Positions 46,293 to 55,500 of a stretch of 64,000 nt of DNA are shown in pieces (position 1 is the stretch's first letter; every line of letters begins with the position of its first letter). The stretch is taken from positions 1 through 64,000 of the forward strand of contig CANPYC010000006.1 of assembly GCA_947587615.1 (NCBI GenBank), given 5' to 3'. The position numbers and the translations under genes were made by a program. The DNA is from Candidatus Gastranaerophilales bacterium. Lineage in GTDB: Bacteria > Cyanobacteriota > Vampirovibrionia > Gastranaerophilales > Gastranaerophilaceae. The notes beneath the pieces are model-generated. The model did not search any database, had not been told where the DNA came from, and saw only the letters and a list, made by a program, of their open reading frames with translations.

Positions 46293-46421
46293 AAATGCGG
46301 TAGCCGGTGCGTAAGGGCAAAGCGATGAGCTTTGACCGTAGCACTACGATAGCGACGTAGGATAATCGAGGCTGTGAGGACAGATTTTGTCCGAACATTG
46401 CCGAGATACCCACAGGAGCTT
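46293..46421 (-). repeat. 129-bp hairpin-rich insertion in ORF6N gene (palindromic element)
   Basis: GC-rich compared with its surroundings and containing three perfect hairpins: CAAAGC-N5-GCTTTG, CTACG-N7-CGTAG and GGACA-N5-TGTCC. Its length is exactly 43 codons. There are no terminal transposase genes. It resembles in-frame protein-coding palindromic elements such as those of Rickettsia. No second copy was found in this window. Confidence 0.65.
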
Positions 46422-46567
46422 TACCTTTTGACCTCTGATGGTATAAATTAAATTTCTGACTTCTATAATTTCATTCATAAACTAACTATATCAAAAAATA
46501 ATGTATTTTTAAACCTGAATAATAAGAGTTGAAAATTGTGCCTTAAATTAAATCAATTCTTTAAAGA

Positions 46568-46580
46568 TCACAAATTGTGA
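46568..46580. repeat. TCACAAATTGTGA palindrome 11 bp from the recG stop
   Basis: Third copy of the palindromic core. The + strand here can be read RSQIVTSN, the same residues as the ORF6N fragment on the opposite strand, so it may be a small ORF6N scrap or a recombination junction. Confidence 0.5.
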
Positions 46581-46591
46581 CCTCAAACAAT

Positions 46592-48988
46592 CTACCCTCT
46601 AAATAAATTATTCGACTCAACCTCTCCCTTAAGCAAAGGATAATCGTTAATATCTTTATTTTCAACAAATTCAAGCGCTTTTTGCCTTGCCAAATCCAAT
46701 ATTTCAGCGTCATTAACCAAATCTGCAAGCTTAAAATCAGGCAGACCCGACTGTCTTGTTCCCAAAAATTCCCCGGGGCCTCTTAATTCAAGGTCTTTTT
46801 GAGAAATAACAAACCCGTCATTTGTTTTTGTCATTATTTTTAATCTGTTTTTAACCTCGGCGCTTGATGAAGTTGTTATAAGCGCACAGTATGATTGAGC
46901 GTCACCTCTTCCCACCCTTCCTCTTAACTGGTGAAGTTGAGATAAACCGAAGCGCTCTGCATTTTCTATTACAATAACCGTTGCATTGGGATTATCAACC
47001 CCGACTTCAACAACCGTTGTTGAAACCAAAATATCAAATTTTTGCGCTTTAAAATCGTTCATTACTTCGTCTTTTTCTGTGTTTGTCATTTTCCCATGCA
47101 ATAAACCTATTTTATAATCCCTAAAAACGCCTTCCTGCAATTTTTGAGCTTCAATCGTCGCAGCCGCAGCCGTAATTGTTTCCGATTCGTCAATTAAAGG
47201 ATAAACAATATATGCTTGTCTTTTAAAGAAAATCTCCTGCTTGATAAGTTCATAAATTCGAGCTCTTTCGTTTTTTCCTCCCATGGTTGTAATAATCGGT
47301 TTTCTGCCCTTTGGAAGCTCGTTTATAATGCTGACATCCAAATCCCCATGTAAAGTTAAAGCTAAAGTTCTCGGTATCGGAGTTGCCGTCATATTAAGCA
47401 TTTGAGGCATTTTACCCTTATTTAAAAGCGCATTTCTCTGCTTAACTCCAAACCTGTGCTGTTCATCAATTACAATTGCGCCAAGGTTGTTAAATTCAAC
47501 TCCTTCTTGAATTAAAGCGTGCGTACCAACTGCAATATGAATTTGACCGTTTTTTAAATTGGTAAACATTTCCCTTCTTGCTTTTGTGCTTGTTTTACCC
47601 GTAAAAAGCCCGACACTAAGCCCAAGCGGAATTAACCACTTAGAAAAATTTTTAAAATGTTGAATTGCAAGTATTTCTGTTGGCGCCATAATAGCGCCCT
47701 GATAGCCGTTTTCAATTGCACACAAAAGCACAATACAAGCAACCACTGTTTTACCCGAGCCTACATCTCCCTGTAAAAGCCTCTGCATAGGTTGAGGAGA
47801 GTTCAAGTCTTTCATTATTTCATCGATTGCGTGCTTTTGTGCATTAGTTAATTCAAAAGGAAGATTTTTTATAAAATTATCAACAAGCTTACCTTTTTTA
47901 ACTTGTAGTCTTATTGACTCATTTTTTGAATTTTCTTTTCTTAAAATTGCAAGATTGAGCTGCATTGAAAAAAATTCTTCAAAAACAAGCCGATATCTTG
48001 CCTTCTCAGCTTCTTCAAGCGTTTTTGGCTTGTGCATATCAATTACAGCCTGTTTTTTATCAATTAAATTCAGCTCATCAATCAACTCTTTTGGTAACGG
48101 TTCATAAATTTTATCCTGAAACTTAACTAAAGCGTTATTTATGGCATTTGTAAGCGTTTTAGAATTCATTCCTTCAATTAGCGAATAAATTGGAACAAGG
48201 TTGTTTTTGCTCTCGATTAATTCCGCTCCCTGCCCCAGTACTTGAATTTGCGCTTTATCAAGAGTTGTTTTTCTTAAATAATCATCATACTTTACTTTCC
48301 CTAAAACCATAGCCGTGGAATTAATCGGATATTGCTTTTTATAAACTTCAATAAGCTTTCTGTTGTTTGTTTTATAAAAAAGAGTTATGGGGATGCTTCC
48401 CGTTGAATCTTTGATATTAATTGTAAAAATAGTTAATTTGTTGGCATTTGTTCTATGAACTACATTTGCAATCGTACCCCAAATTGCAACTTGTTCACCG
48501 AGTTTCAGGTCTTTTATTTTGCTCTGGGCTTTATAGTCAACATATTTTCTAGGATAATATTCAATTAAATCTTTAACTTTAAATATCCCCATTTTATTAA
48601 ACATTTTAGCAATTTGAGGCCCGACCCCTTTTACAAAAGTTATATCAACATCTTCAATTTCATCTTGAAATTCTTTTTGCACTTTTGTTTCTTTTTGTTG
48701 AATATTTTTTGGCTTAATTAATTTTCTCAACCTTGCAAATTCTTCAAGAGTCTTATCAATTGTATATTTTCGATTTTGCACGCTATCAATATGATAACTT
48801 TCAAACAGGTTAATAAGATGAGCAATATTTTGCTTTTCAACTTTATTTATGCGCTTTAAAACATCATACAATATACCAATCATAAATTTTGAAAAGTTCA
48901 TTTTTCTTCCGTCAAAATCAATGTATTGATATTTAATTTCAAGCGTTATTGCTTTTTTAATTTTTTCATAGATTTCATCAAAACCCAA
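46592..48988 (-). CDS. recG: ATP-dependent DNA helicase RecG
   Basis: Branch-migration helicase that remodels stalled forks. It has an OB-fold wedge domain, then helicase motifs 'LQGDVGSGKTVVACIVLLCA', 'DEQHRFGVKQR', 'MTATPIPRTLAL' and 'QLRGRVGRG'. At 798 aa it is longer than the usual ~690 because of an N-terminal helical extension of about 100 residues, as seen in cyanobacterial RecG. Right border of the accessory island. Confidence 0.96.
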   Translation of the reverse strand: MGFDEIYEKIKKAITLEIKYQYIDFDGRKMNFSKFMIGILYDVLKRINKVEKQNIAHLINLFESYHIDSVQNRKYTIDKTLEEFARLRKLIKPKNIQQKETKVQKEFQDEIEDVDITFVKGVGPQIAKMFNKMGIFKVKDLIEYYPRKYVDYKAQSKIKDLKLGEQVAIWGTIANVVHRTNANKLTIFTINIKDSTGSIPITLFYKTNNRKLIEVYKKQYPINSTAMVLGKVKYDDYLRKTTLDKAQIQVLGQGAELIESKNNLVPIYSLIEGMNSKTLTNAINNALVKFQDKIYEPLPKELIDELNLIDKKQAVIDMHKPKTLEEAEKARYRLVFEEFFSMQLNLAILRKENSKNESIRLQVKKGKLVDNFIKNLPFELTNAQKHAIDEIMKDLNSPQPMQRLLQGDVGSGKTVVACIVLLCAIENGYQGAIMAPTEILAIQHFKNFSKWLIPLGLSVGLFTGKTSTKARREMFTNLKNGQIHIAVGTHALIQEGVEFNNLGAIVIDEQHRFGVKQRNALLNKGKMPQMLNMTATPIPRTLALTLHGDLDVSIINELPKGRKPIITTMGGKNERARIYELIKQEIFFKRQAYIVYPLIDESETITAAAATIEAQKLQEGVFRDYKIGLLHGKMTNTEKDEVMNDFKAQKFDILVSTTVVEVGVDNPNATVIVIENAERFGLSQLHQLRGRVGRGDAQSYCALITTSSSAEVKNRLKIMTKTNDGFVISQKDLELRGPGEFLGTRQSGLPDFKLADLVNDAEILDLARQKALEFVENKDINDYPLLKGEVESNNLFRG

Positions 48989-48993
48989 AACAA

Positions 48994-50955
48994 CTATTCC
49001 TGATTGACAAGTCTGATTACTTCATAGATATTAATTTTATTTGTCTTTCCCCTTATAACAACATTTTTAATTGTTATAACATCAACATATTCCTGCACTT
49101 GTTTATATGTTGTTTCACTTATTAAAAAGTTTGTTTTATAGACTTTATTATAGTTTTCTATTCTGCTTGCAGTGTTAACGGTGTCTCCGATAACGGTATA
49201 TTCAAGTCTGTCTTGCGAGCCTATATTTCCGATAAATACATCACCCGTTGAAATACCTACTCCTATTTCAATTTTTGGCTTTCCTTCATCAAGCCATTTT
49301 TCTTGAAGATATTTTACCTTTTTAAGCATTTTATAAGCGCACTTAACAGCGTCAAGCGCATGATTATCACTTTTTTTAGGTTCGCCGAATATCGCTAAAA
49401 CAGCGTCTCCCATAAACTTGTTTAAAATTCCGTTATGTTCTTCAACAATAGGAACAAGAGCGCTAAAGTATTCGTTTAAAATTTTTGTAACTAAATCAGC
49501 TTCCATATTCTCGGATATTGAAGTGAAGTTTCTAATATCTGCAAATAAAACGGTAACATTTGCCCTTTTTCCTCCAAGAGAAATATTATCAATATTTTTT
49601 ACAACATTTTCCATAACGTCATAGGAAAGATATTTTCCCATTGCCTTTTGAATTTTTGCTTTTTTATTATCTTCAATTAAATATCTGTAACAGTATGCGC
49701 AGCTAAGAGCAACAATTACCATGGTAAGAGGCAGAATTAAATTTATTGCAACAGAATTTGAATATATAAAATATGCAAAAATAGTATAGAGAAATATGGC
49801 TAAAACACTTGATAACAAAGCGTTTATAATTGACATTACACTTACGAGGTAAAAAATTAAAAGAAAGATAAATAAACACCCCAAAAAGTCATACAAAGGA
49901 GAAACAACTCTAAAATATTCGTTATTTAACAAATTATTAAAATTTGTCGCTTGAATATCAAGTCCTGAGAAATTTTCCGCTATCGGAGTGCGGGCAACAT
50001 CCGCAAGAGCTTGAGCATTAGCATTGGCGCCGATAAATATAACTTTGTTGTTAAATAATTCAGGGTCGAGTATTGGTTTTTCGCCTTTTTTAACTGCCCT
50101 ATAAGAATTAATAACATCCGAAGCACTGTATTTTATATGAGAATAACCGTCATCTTGTGTTTTATAAAAATGTATAAAGTCGGATGTAAACCCATTAGAG
50201 CTATTAGCGGGGATTTTTAAAGTATAGTCGTTTGAAACCCCTATAATATATTTATCTGTTAAAATAAAGTTGCTTATACCCGTATATTTTGAATACATTA
50301 AAAGCGCCAGAGAAGGATACAAAGAGTCTTTGTATTCAATTATCTGACTTGCTTTTCTTACATAACCGTCCGAGTCCTCGGGAACATTAACAAAACCAAG
50401 CGAGTTGATATTTTTAAAATATTCTCCCTGAAGCGCCGTAAAGCTTTTAAGATAACTTTTTGTTTTCTTTGTTTTATATCTTTTATCGAAAATTTTTAAA
50501 TTTGATTTTTCTTTCAAGAGCTTATCATACTCAAGCGAATTTATCCCTTTTTCAAATTCATCATAAGAAAAAGCATAGCCTGCGCTAAGTTTTTTGAAAT
50601 TTTTAACACCTTTGAAAAATTTTTCATCGCTCTTTGGATTTTCCGAATCGGGCGCCATTATAAGCCCGTCGTAACCCATTAGTTTTGCATTTGTATATGT
50701 TTCTATATAGTCAAATATTTCAAGATAATATTCACGCTTCCAAGGCCATCTGCCGATATCATGAAGCGATTTATCATCAATTACAACAAGGGCAATATCT
50801 GATGAAGCAACGTTTTTTTTATTATTAAGAGTTAATTTGCTCATTATATTGTAAGATTTCATCCGTGAAAAATCTGTCATAATTGCGTAAACAAGAGCAA
50901 ATATTACGATGAAAATTATAAATAGTGCTTTAGTGTTTTTTTGTTTAAACTCCAT
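48994..50955 (-). CDS. CHASE2-domain adenylate cyclase
   Basis: 653 aa. N-terminal membrane anchor (about residues 10-27), then an extracytoplasmic CHASE2 sensor ('VVIDDKSLHDIGRWPWKRE', 'VIFIGANANAQALADVARTP'). Three membrane helices follow near 360-420, then a class III cyclase with metal Asp in 'LFADIRNFTSIS' and 'FMGDAVLAIFG' and 'YTVIGDTVNTASRIE'. The Lys before FMGD and the residues near IGDTVN favour ATP over GTP. Signals sensed are unknown. The gene stop is 5 bp from recG. Confidence 0.9.
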   Translation of the reverse strand: MEFKQKNTKALFIIFIVIFALVYAIMTDFSRMKSYNIMSKLTLNNKKNVASSDIALVVIDDKSLHDIGRWPWKREYYLEIFDYIETYTNAKLMGYDGLIMAPDSENPKSDEKFFKGVKNFKKLSAGYAFSYDEFEKGINSLEYDKLLKEKSNLKIFDKRYKTKKTKSYLKSFTALQGEYFKNINSLGFVNVPEDSDGYVRKASQIIEYKDSLYPSLALLMYSKYTGISNFILTDKYIIGVSNDYTLKIPANSSNGFTSDFIHFYKTQDDGYSHIKYSASDVINSYRAVKKGEKPILDPELFNNKVIFIGANANAQALADVARTPIAENFSGLDIQATNFNNLLNNEYFRVVSPLYDFLGCLFIFLLIFYLVSVMSIINALLSSVLAIFLYTIFAYFIYSNSVAINLILPLTMVIVALSCAYCYRYLIEDNKKAKIQKAMGKYLSYDVMENVVKNIDNISLGGKRANVTVLFADIRNFTSISENMEADLVTKILNEYFSALVPIVEEHNGILNKFMGDAVLAIFGEPKKSDNHALDAVKCAYKMLKKVKYLQEKWLDEGKPKIEIGVGISTGDVFIGNIGSQDRLEYTVIGDTVNTASRIENYNKVYKTNFLISETTYKQVQEYVDVITIKNVVIRGKTNKINIYEVIRLVNQE

Positions 50956-51106
50956 AGTTTAATTGTATAATAATTTTAAAAAAATTAAAATAAATACCTT
51001 TGTTTAATAAATAAGATTTAAATTTTATCTTTTTAGCTTAGAAAAATAAAAATTTATTACACTTTTGGCTATTTTAAAAAAATTAAATTTAAATTATTTT
51101 TATATT

Positions 51107-51496
51107 ATGAATAACACTTGGTATCAAACTTTAAACAAACCCGATTACACACCGCAAGCTAAAATTTTCAGCATTGTTTGGGCAATTCTTTACACTTTGA
51201 TTTTTATTTCATTTATGATTGTATTTTTTAATGATACAAAAATTAATAAATTTTATTCCTATGTAACTTTTTTTGCTCAAATGTTTCTTAATTTCTTTTG
51301 GGTGTATTGCTTTTTTAAATTGGAAAAAATAAAAATATCTTTTGTTGTATCAATTATGCTTAGCTTAACGGTTATGTTAAATATTATTGCTTTTTGGCAA
51401 ATATCACACCTTGCGGCATTTTTAATTATGCCATATTTTATCTGGTGCTGTTTTGCAATGTTTTTAAATTATAGAATTTTAAAGCTTAACAGCTGA
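51107..51496 (+). CDS. tspO: TspO/MBR family membrane protein
   Basis: Five-helix outer/inner membrane translocator-type protein that binds porphyrins and cholesterol-like ligands. The family start 'WYQTLNKPDYTPQAKIFSIV' and the aromatic 'FFWVYCFFKLEK' are present. The track start is a TTG at 51065; the ATG at 51107 gives a normal 129-aa protein. The 3' end overlaps the convergent purine nucleoside phosphorylase gene by 11 bp. Confidence 0.85.
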   Translation: MNNTWYQTLNKPDYTPQAKIFSIVWAILYTLIFISFMIVFFNDTKINKFYSYVTFFAQMFLNFFWVYCFFKLEKIKISFVVSIMLSLTVMLNIIAFWQISHLAAFLIMPYFIWCCFAMFLNYRILKLNS

Positions 51497-52292
51497 TTAT
51501 TTTTTTAATCAGATTGCAGAGTTTAAGCCCTTGGGTTTTACCTGTTTCAAGCACTTCTTTATGATTTAATTTATTATCGGATACACCGGTTGCATAATTT
51601 GTTACAAGGCTAAAGGCAAGCGTTTTCATTTTCAGATAATTTGCAACAATCGCTTCAGGAACGGTGCTCATACCGATAACATCCGCACCGAGCATTCTAA
51701 AAGCATTAACTTCCGCTTTTGTTTCATAGCTTGGACCGCTCGTTGCAAGATATACACCTTCTTTTAGGTCTATATTAAGCTCCAGAGCACATTTTTTTGC
51801 AATTTGCCTTAAAGATTTACTGTAACAATCGCTCATATCGGGAAATCTTTCACCTAAGGTTTCATCATTCTTCCCTATTAAGGGATTGTCGCCCATAAAG
51901 TTTATATGATCTTTAATTAGGATAATATCGCCGATATTTAAACCTTTATGCGAAGCGCCCGCAGCGTTTGTTATTATAAGAGTTTCAGCTCCCATTTTTT
52001 TAAAAACCTTAAAAGGGTAAGTTGCCTGCTGCATTGTATAGCCTTCGTAGTAATGAAAGCGCCCCTGCATAATTGCGCAATTTTTATTTGCGATTTTGCA
52101 AAATAAAAGTTCGCCCTTGTGCCCTAAAACGGATGAAGAGGGAAAATTTGGAATATCGGAATATTTTATTTTTATTCCGTCAAGTTCATCACAAAAAACA
52201 CTCAATCCCGTGCCTAAAACAACCACAAACTCGGGTTTAAAGTTATTTGTTGTTTTGCTCAAATAATTGAGTGTTTCTTCCAATTTTTCCAT
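51486..52292 (-). CDS. Purine nucleoside phosphorylase
   Basis: Trimeric PNP of the PNP/MTAP family, cleaving inosine and guanosine with phosphate. 'VVLGTGLSVFCDEL' is the phosphate loop, 'GRFHYYEGYTMQQATYP' the second phosphate site, 'ITNAAGASHKGLNIGDIILI', and 'GPSYETKAEVNAFRMLGADV' the base site with Glu. Length 268 aa. It follows the probable rpoZ by 14 bp, so the two form an operon. Confidence 0.93.
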   Translation of the reverse strand: MEKLEETLNYLSKTTNNFKPEFVVVLGTGLSVFCDELDGIKIKYSDIPNFPSSSVLGHKGELLFCKIANKNCAIMQGRFHYYEGYTMQQATYPFKVFKKMGAETLIITNAAGASHKGLNIGDIILIKDHINFMGDNPLIGKNDETLGERFPDMSDCYSKSLRQIAKKCALELNIDLKEGVYLATSGPSYETKAEVNAFRMLGADVIGMSTVPEAIVANYLKMKTLAFSLVTNYATGVSDNKLNHKEVLETGKTQGLKLCNLIKKIISC

Positions 52293-52306
52293 ATTTTTAA
52301 AGCCGA

Positions 52307-52552
52307 TTATCCAACCAGTCCGTCATCGTCAGACTCGGAAGCTTTTACCATAATTGCATGTTGAACGGGTTTTTCTTTTTTTACATTTGATTCAAAAGAC
52401 ATATCAACATCAAAACCGAAATCATCTCTGGGTCTTTTCATTTGTGATTCATCGACAAGTCTTTTTGCAAGTTCAATAAGTTCATAAACAAGTTGATATC
52501 TGTTAGGGGCTTTTTCGTTTAAATCCCAAGCGGTTTTAGTTATTTGGCTCAT
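52307..52552 (-). CDS. rpoZ: Probable RNA polymerase omega subunit
   Basis: 81 aa. 'KAPNRYQLVYELIELAKRLV' matches the omega helix pattern (NRYxLVxxxAKRA), and 'KPVQHAIMV' resembles the later 'K.v..Ai' strand. The C-terminus is acidic. Family assignment is by pattern only; the protein is short and diverged. First gene of a two-gene operon with the purine nucleoside phosphorylase gene. Confidence 0.55.
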   Translation of the reverse strand: MSQITKTAWDLNEKAPNRYQLVYELIELAKRLVDESQMKRPRDDFGFDVDMSFESNVKKEKPVQHAIMVKASESDDDGLVG

Positions 52553-53218
52553 AATTATCTCCTATAATATAATCTTACAATGATAAGATTTTACATGCAA
52601 GTATCTTGTTGAATTAGGGTTGCGGGGTGGAATGGTGCGAGATGATATGCAGGGTGGGTTAGCAGCAATGGTAGACTAAAGTCTACCCTACAATTGCTAA
52701 AGGGGGTGTATTACAAGCCGTAGGGTGGACTTCAGTCCACCGTTTTATCTAAAGTCTACCCTACAATTATAATTCTCCGTCGTAGCGTAGGGTGGACTTC
52801 GCTCCACCATTTTATCAAGGACTAAGTTAAAAACTGTTTACGTCATTAACGAGGACGAGCTTTTCAAAAGGATGGAGAAGAAAGCTGTAGTTTTATCAAG
52901 GTTTGCCCCATGGTAATTAAAAGATGTTTAAAAAATAGAAAGCCGCAGCAATGGTAGACTAAAGTCTACCCTACAATTACCAAGGGGGATGTTGCAAGTT
53001 TCATCAAGGTTTTGCAAGGGTTTATTTATTCTATGACAAATCCAATTCATCCCCGCACTACACCCTCACTAATGACATGTAAGCTCCATAACTACAACAG
53101 CAGCAAGAGTATCAAGGAATGAACAATATAGCTACGCTTTCAACAACAATTACGCTCGGGCTTAAAGCCTAATCCCATAAATATCTAATACATGGGTTGA
53201 AGGCGAAAATGCGAATTT
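52553..53218. repeat. Gene-free 666-bp mosaic of short palindromic repeats
   Basis: Perfect or near-perfect hairpins: GGTAGACT-AA-AGTCTACC at 52670-52687 and 52953-52970, GGTGGACT-TC-AGTCCACC at 52724-52741, GGTGGA-CTTCGC-TCCACC at 52791-52808, and a half copy near 52750. The units are flanked by TAGGG or CCCTACAATT. A longer block of about 50 bp around the GGTAGACT copies is repeated (52662 and 52945). TTTATCAAGG or TTTCATCAAGG also recurs three times. No ORF of note. This looks like a graveyard of REP-type elements. Confidence 0.75.
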
Positions 53219-53857
53219 TTAAAATTCATCATATTTATAATACAAATCATCTGCATATTTTCTATATTGTTCATATTTTTCAGGACTTATCAATCTCAAA
53301 AAACCATCAATTAAGCCGACATCGTCCCTTTTTCTTAATTGAATTGAATCATTTCTCATCCTTTTAACAATTCTTCGAGAACTCAAAGAAGCAGGGAGGG
53401 CAACTCCCGTTATCATAGTATTTGACGAGGCAAGCTTTAATCTGTTTAATCTTTCTTTTTGAGGTGTATAAAGCCAAACTTTACCCAAAAGCTCATATTC
53501 CAAATTTTTCATTCTTTCTTCATCGCTAAATTCGGGGTATGTTCTTGGAAAATGTCTTTTTTCCATTACTTCAATATCATGTAGATCAGATTTTGAAAAA
53601 ATTACCGGAGCTTTTGTCGGTTTTGCATTTTTAATATCTTCTTTTGTTATTATAATTGTCTTAACTTTCGGTTGTTTAAATTCGATTAAACCTTTTGGAA
53701 TTGGTTCATTTTTTTCAACATCATCAACAATAAGATTATTGTTCGTTTCCTGAAATTCCCCTTGAGAGCAAAAAGCCGCAAGAGGCAAAAACAAAGAATA
53801 AAAAATAATTGCATAAATTATGCAATATAGTATTTGAAGTTTTATATATTTATTCAT
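53219..53857 (-). CDS. Hypothetical secreted or membrane-anchored protein
   Basis: 212 aa. An N-terminal hydrophobic stretch 'LYCIIYAIIFYSLFLPLAAF' looks like a signal peptide or anchor. The middle has 'RMKNLEYELLGKVW' and 'QKERLNRLKLAS', a Leu/Arg-rich heptad-like pattern that I have the impression recurs in this lineage. Predominantly basic C-terminus. Function unknown. Confidence 0.65.
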   Translation of the reverse strand: MNKYIKLQILYCIIYAIIFYSLFLPLAAFCSQGEFQETNNNLIVDDVEKNEPIPKGLIEFKQPKVKTIIITKEDIKNAKPTKAPVIFSKSDLHDIEVMEKRHFPRTYPEFSDEERMKNLEYELLGKVWLYTPQKERLNRLKLASSNTMITGVALPASLSSRRIVKRMRNDSIQLRKRDDVGLIDGFLRLISPEKYEQYRKYADDLYYKYDEF

Positions 53858-53951
53858 CTTTAATCACGGTCATACTAACTTAATTAAAGAATAGAATATT
53901 TCCCCTGTCGTTTAATCGCCTTTAGCGATATTATACTTTTTAGCCAAAAGA

Positions 53952-54773
53952 TTATAAAATTCCCCTAAGTTCAACTGTCTTTCCGTAAGGAAGGGTAATA
54001 TTATTGGTTTTATGCGTAATATCCAAACACCTAAAACAAGCGCAGCAAAATTTCTTTGAATAATCAAGCAATAAGTCGTCAAGCGCCTTATCCTCAATAT
54101 AAAAATCGCCAAAGATTATTCCTTTAATTTTTTCCTTTAATTTTTTATTGCGGTAAATTTCAAAAAGCATTTTATCAACTTTATACAAAGGCTCGTTTAA
54201 ATCCTCCAAAAAAAGAATAATATCATCGTCGCATATTAATTCATCATTTGATAAAATGCTTACAATACTTGATAAATTACCGCCCCAGAGTTTGCCTCTT
54301 GCCTGTTTATGATTTATCGAAGTAAGGTTAATGTTAAAAATATTATTTTCTATAATTTCAATATTTCTGTCTAAATTTTCAACAAAACCGTTAGACACCA
54401 TAAGCCCATGAAAGCATTGTACGTTTGTAAATTTATTCAATGCCGCAAGAAAAATTGAAGCGTCCGAAGAACCAAGATAAAATTTATTTGAATTTTCAAA
54501 CTTTTTAAAATTAATTTTATCAACTATTCTTATTGCACCAAACCCCCCTCTTAAAGACACAACTAAATCAACTTCATTATCGCAAAAAGCAGCCTCGAAA
54601 AATTTGACTCTATTCTCGTCACTGTCTGAAAGATAGTTGCAGGCTGCATTTTCGTTATAATACTTTTTAATTTTAAATTTTTTTTCAAGAATTTCTATTT
54701 TTTTATTTATCTCAGAGATATTTCTTATATCTCCGCTTGGCGCAATCAGCGCAATAGTTTCAATTTTTTTCAT
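53952..54773 (-). CDS. LD-carboxypeptidase-like protein (peptidase family S66)
   Basis: Family S66 cleaves L,D bonds in muropeptides during peptidoglycan recycling. 'IETIALIAPSGDI' starts the fold, 'SLRGGFGAIRIVDKINF' follows, 'LGSSDASIFLAAL' holds the nucleophile Ser, and later Glu ('FLEDLNEPLYKVD') and His ('DITHKTNNITLPYG') complete the triad pattern. The ATG at 54773 (MKKIETIAL) fits the family; the track start is upstream. Length 273 aa from this start. Confidence 0.8.
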   Translation of the reverse strand: MKKIETIALIAPSGDIRNISEINKKIEILEKKFKIKKYYNENAACNYLSDSDENRVKFFEAAFCDNEVDLVVSLRGGFGAIRIVDKINFKKFENSNKFYLGSSDASIFLAALNKFTNVQCFHGLMVSNGFVENLDRNIEIIENNIFNINLTSINHKQARGKLWGGNLSSIVSILSNDELICDDDIILFLEDLNEPLYKVDKMLFEIYRNKKLKEKIKGIIFGDFYIEDKALDDLLLDYSKKFCCACFRCLDITHKTNNITLPYGKTVELRGIL

Positions 54774-54850
54774 GGTATAATTATAAAAGAGCATTAAAAA
54801 TTTTACAATATTTAATAAATTTTATCTTTAATCAAAAATAAACACTAAAT

Positions 54851-54886
54851 AAAAACACACCTTAAAGGGAATTAAGATGTGTTTTT
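54851..54886. terminator. Intrinsic terminator downstream of rplI
   Basis: AAAAACACACCTTAA and TTAAGATGTGTTTTT form a 15-bp stem (one G-U pair on one strand). It is U-rich on both sides, between the convergent-strand S66 gene region and rplI. Confidence 0.85.
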
Positions 54887-54918
54887 ATTTAAAAAGCTGT
54901 TAATTTTTAATAATTTAC

Positions 54919-55404
54919 TTAGGCTTGTTCTTCTTCGTAAACTTCTTTAATTGTTTCTGAAGCAACAACTTCAACATTCAATTGAGCTTTAACTTTTGAA
55001 GAAAGTTTAATCGTCATAACAAAATTGCCTATATGATTAATCGGGCTATCAAGTATGATTGATTTTTTATCAATTTCCATACCGCATTTTGCTAATAGTT
55101 CTTCTGATAATTTTTTTGTTGTAATTGTTCCGAATAATTTTCCCGATTCGCCTGCTTTAGCACTTAATTCAATTTTGCCGATTTTTTCAATTTCTTCTTT
55201 AGCGGCAAGTGCTTCTTGGTGTAATTTTTCTGCTTTTGCTTTAATACGGGCAATATTTCTTTCTCTTTGAGCTAAAGCGCCTTGAGTTGCAACTTCTGCT
55301 AAAGAGTTAGGAATTAAGTAGTTTCTTGCATAACCGTCTTTAACGTTAACCAGATCGCCTACTTCACCTATATTTTGAACGTCTTTTTTTAATATAACCT
55401 GCAT
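54919..55404 (-). CDS. rplI: 50S ribosomal protein L9
   Basis: Binds 23S rRNA at the base of the L1 stalk. The family start 'MQVILKKDVQNIGEVGDLVN' and 'GYARNYLIPNSLAEVAT' are present, followed by the long connecting helix and the C-terminal domain. Length 161 aa. AAAGGAG precedes the ATG. Immediately downstream of the min operon terminator. Confidence 0.96.
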   Translation of the reverse strand: MQVILKKDVQNIGEVGDLVNVKDGYARNYLIPNSLAEVATQGALAQRERNIARIKAKAEKLHQEALAAKEEIEKIGKIELSAKAGESGKLFGTITTKKLSEELLAKCGMEIDKKSIILDSPINHIGNFVMTIKLSSKVKAQLNVEVVASETIKEVYEEEQA

Positions 55405-55469
55405 TTGGTTTTCTCCTTTTATAGTTTCTTTATTTTGTGATGAGCTAAGATTTATAATATTTTAAAAAC

Positions 55470-55500
55470 AATTAAATATCAAGTTTGAAGATATTTAATT
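55470..55500 (-). terminator. Terminator of the min operon
   Basis: Perfect 11-bp stem AATTAAATATC/GATATTTAATT with a 9-nt loop, directly adjacent to the minE stop, followed on the minus strand by GTTTTT. Confidence 0.7.

Larger units (their letters stand above)
46122..46478 (-). pseudogene. ORF6N-domain gene interrupted by an in-frame palindromic element
   Basis: The minus strand starts MNEIIEVRNLIYTIRGQKV, continues with 43 foreign codons, then resumes '[20 protein letters not shown]' and '[20 protein letters not shown]', ending shortly after. ORF6N proteins normally read [20 protein letters not shown] without a break. The reading frame is kept across the whole 357 bp, but one TAG (46344-46346) lies inside the insert. 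The usual 'PYVFTEQG' C-terminal part is missing, so the gene is also truncated. Not in the ORF track. Confidence 0.75.

Noticed and set aside
46293-46421. Insertion sequence or group II intron
   Set aside because: Too short, no transposase or reverse transcriptase, no clear target duplication, and the length keeps the reading frame.
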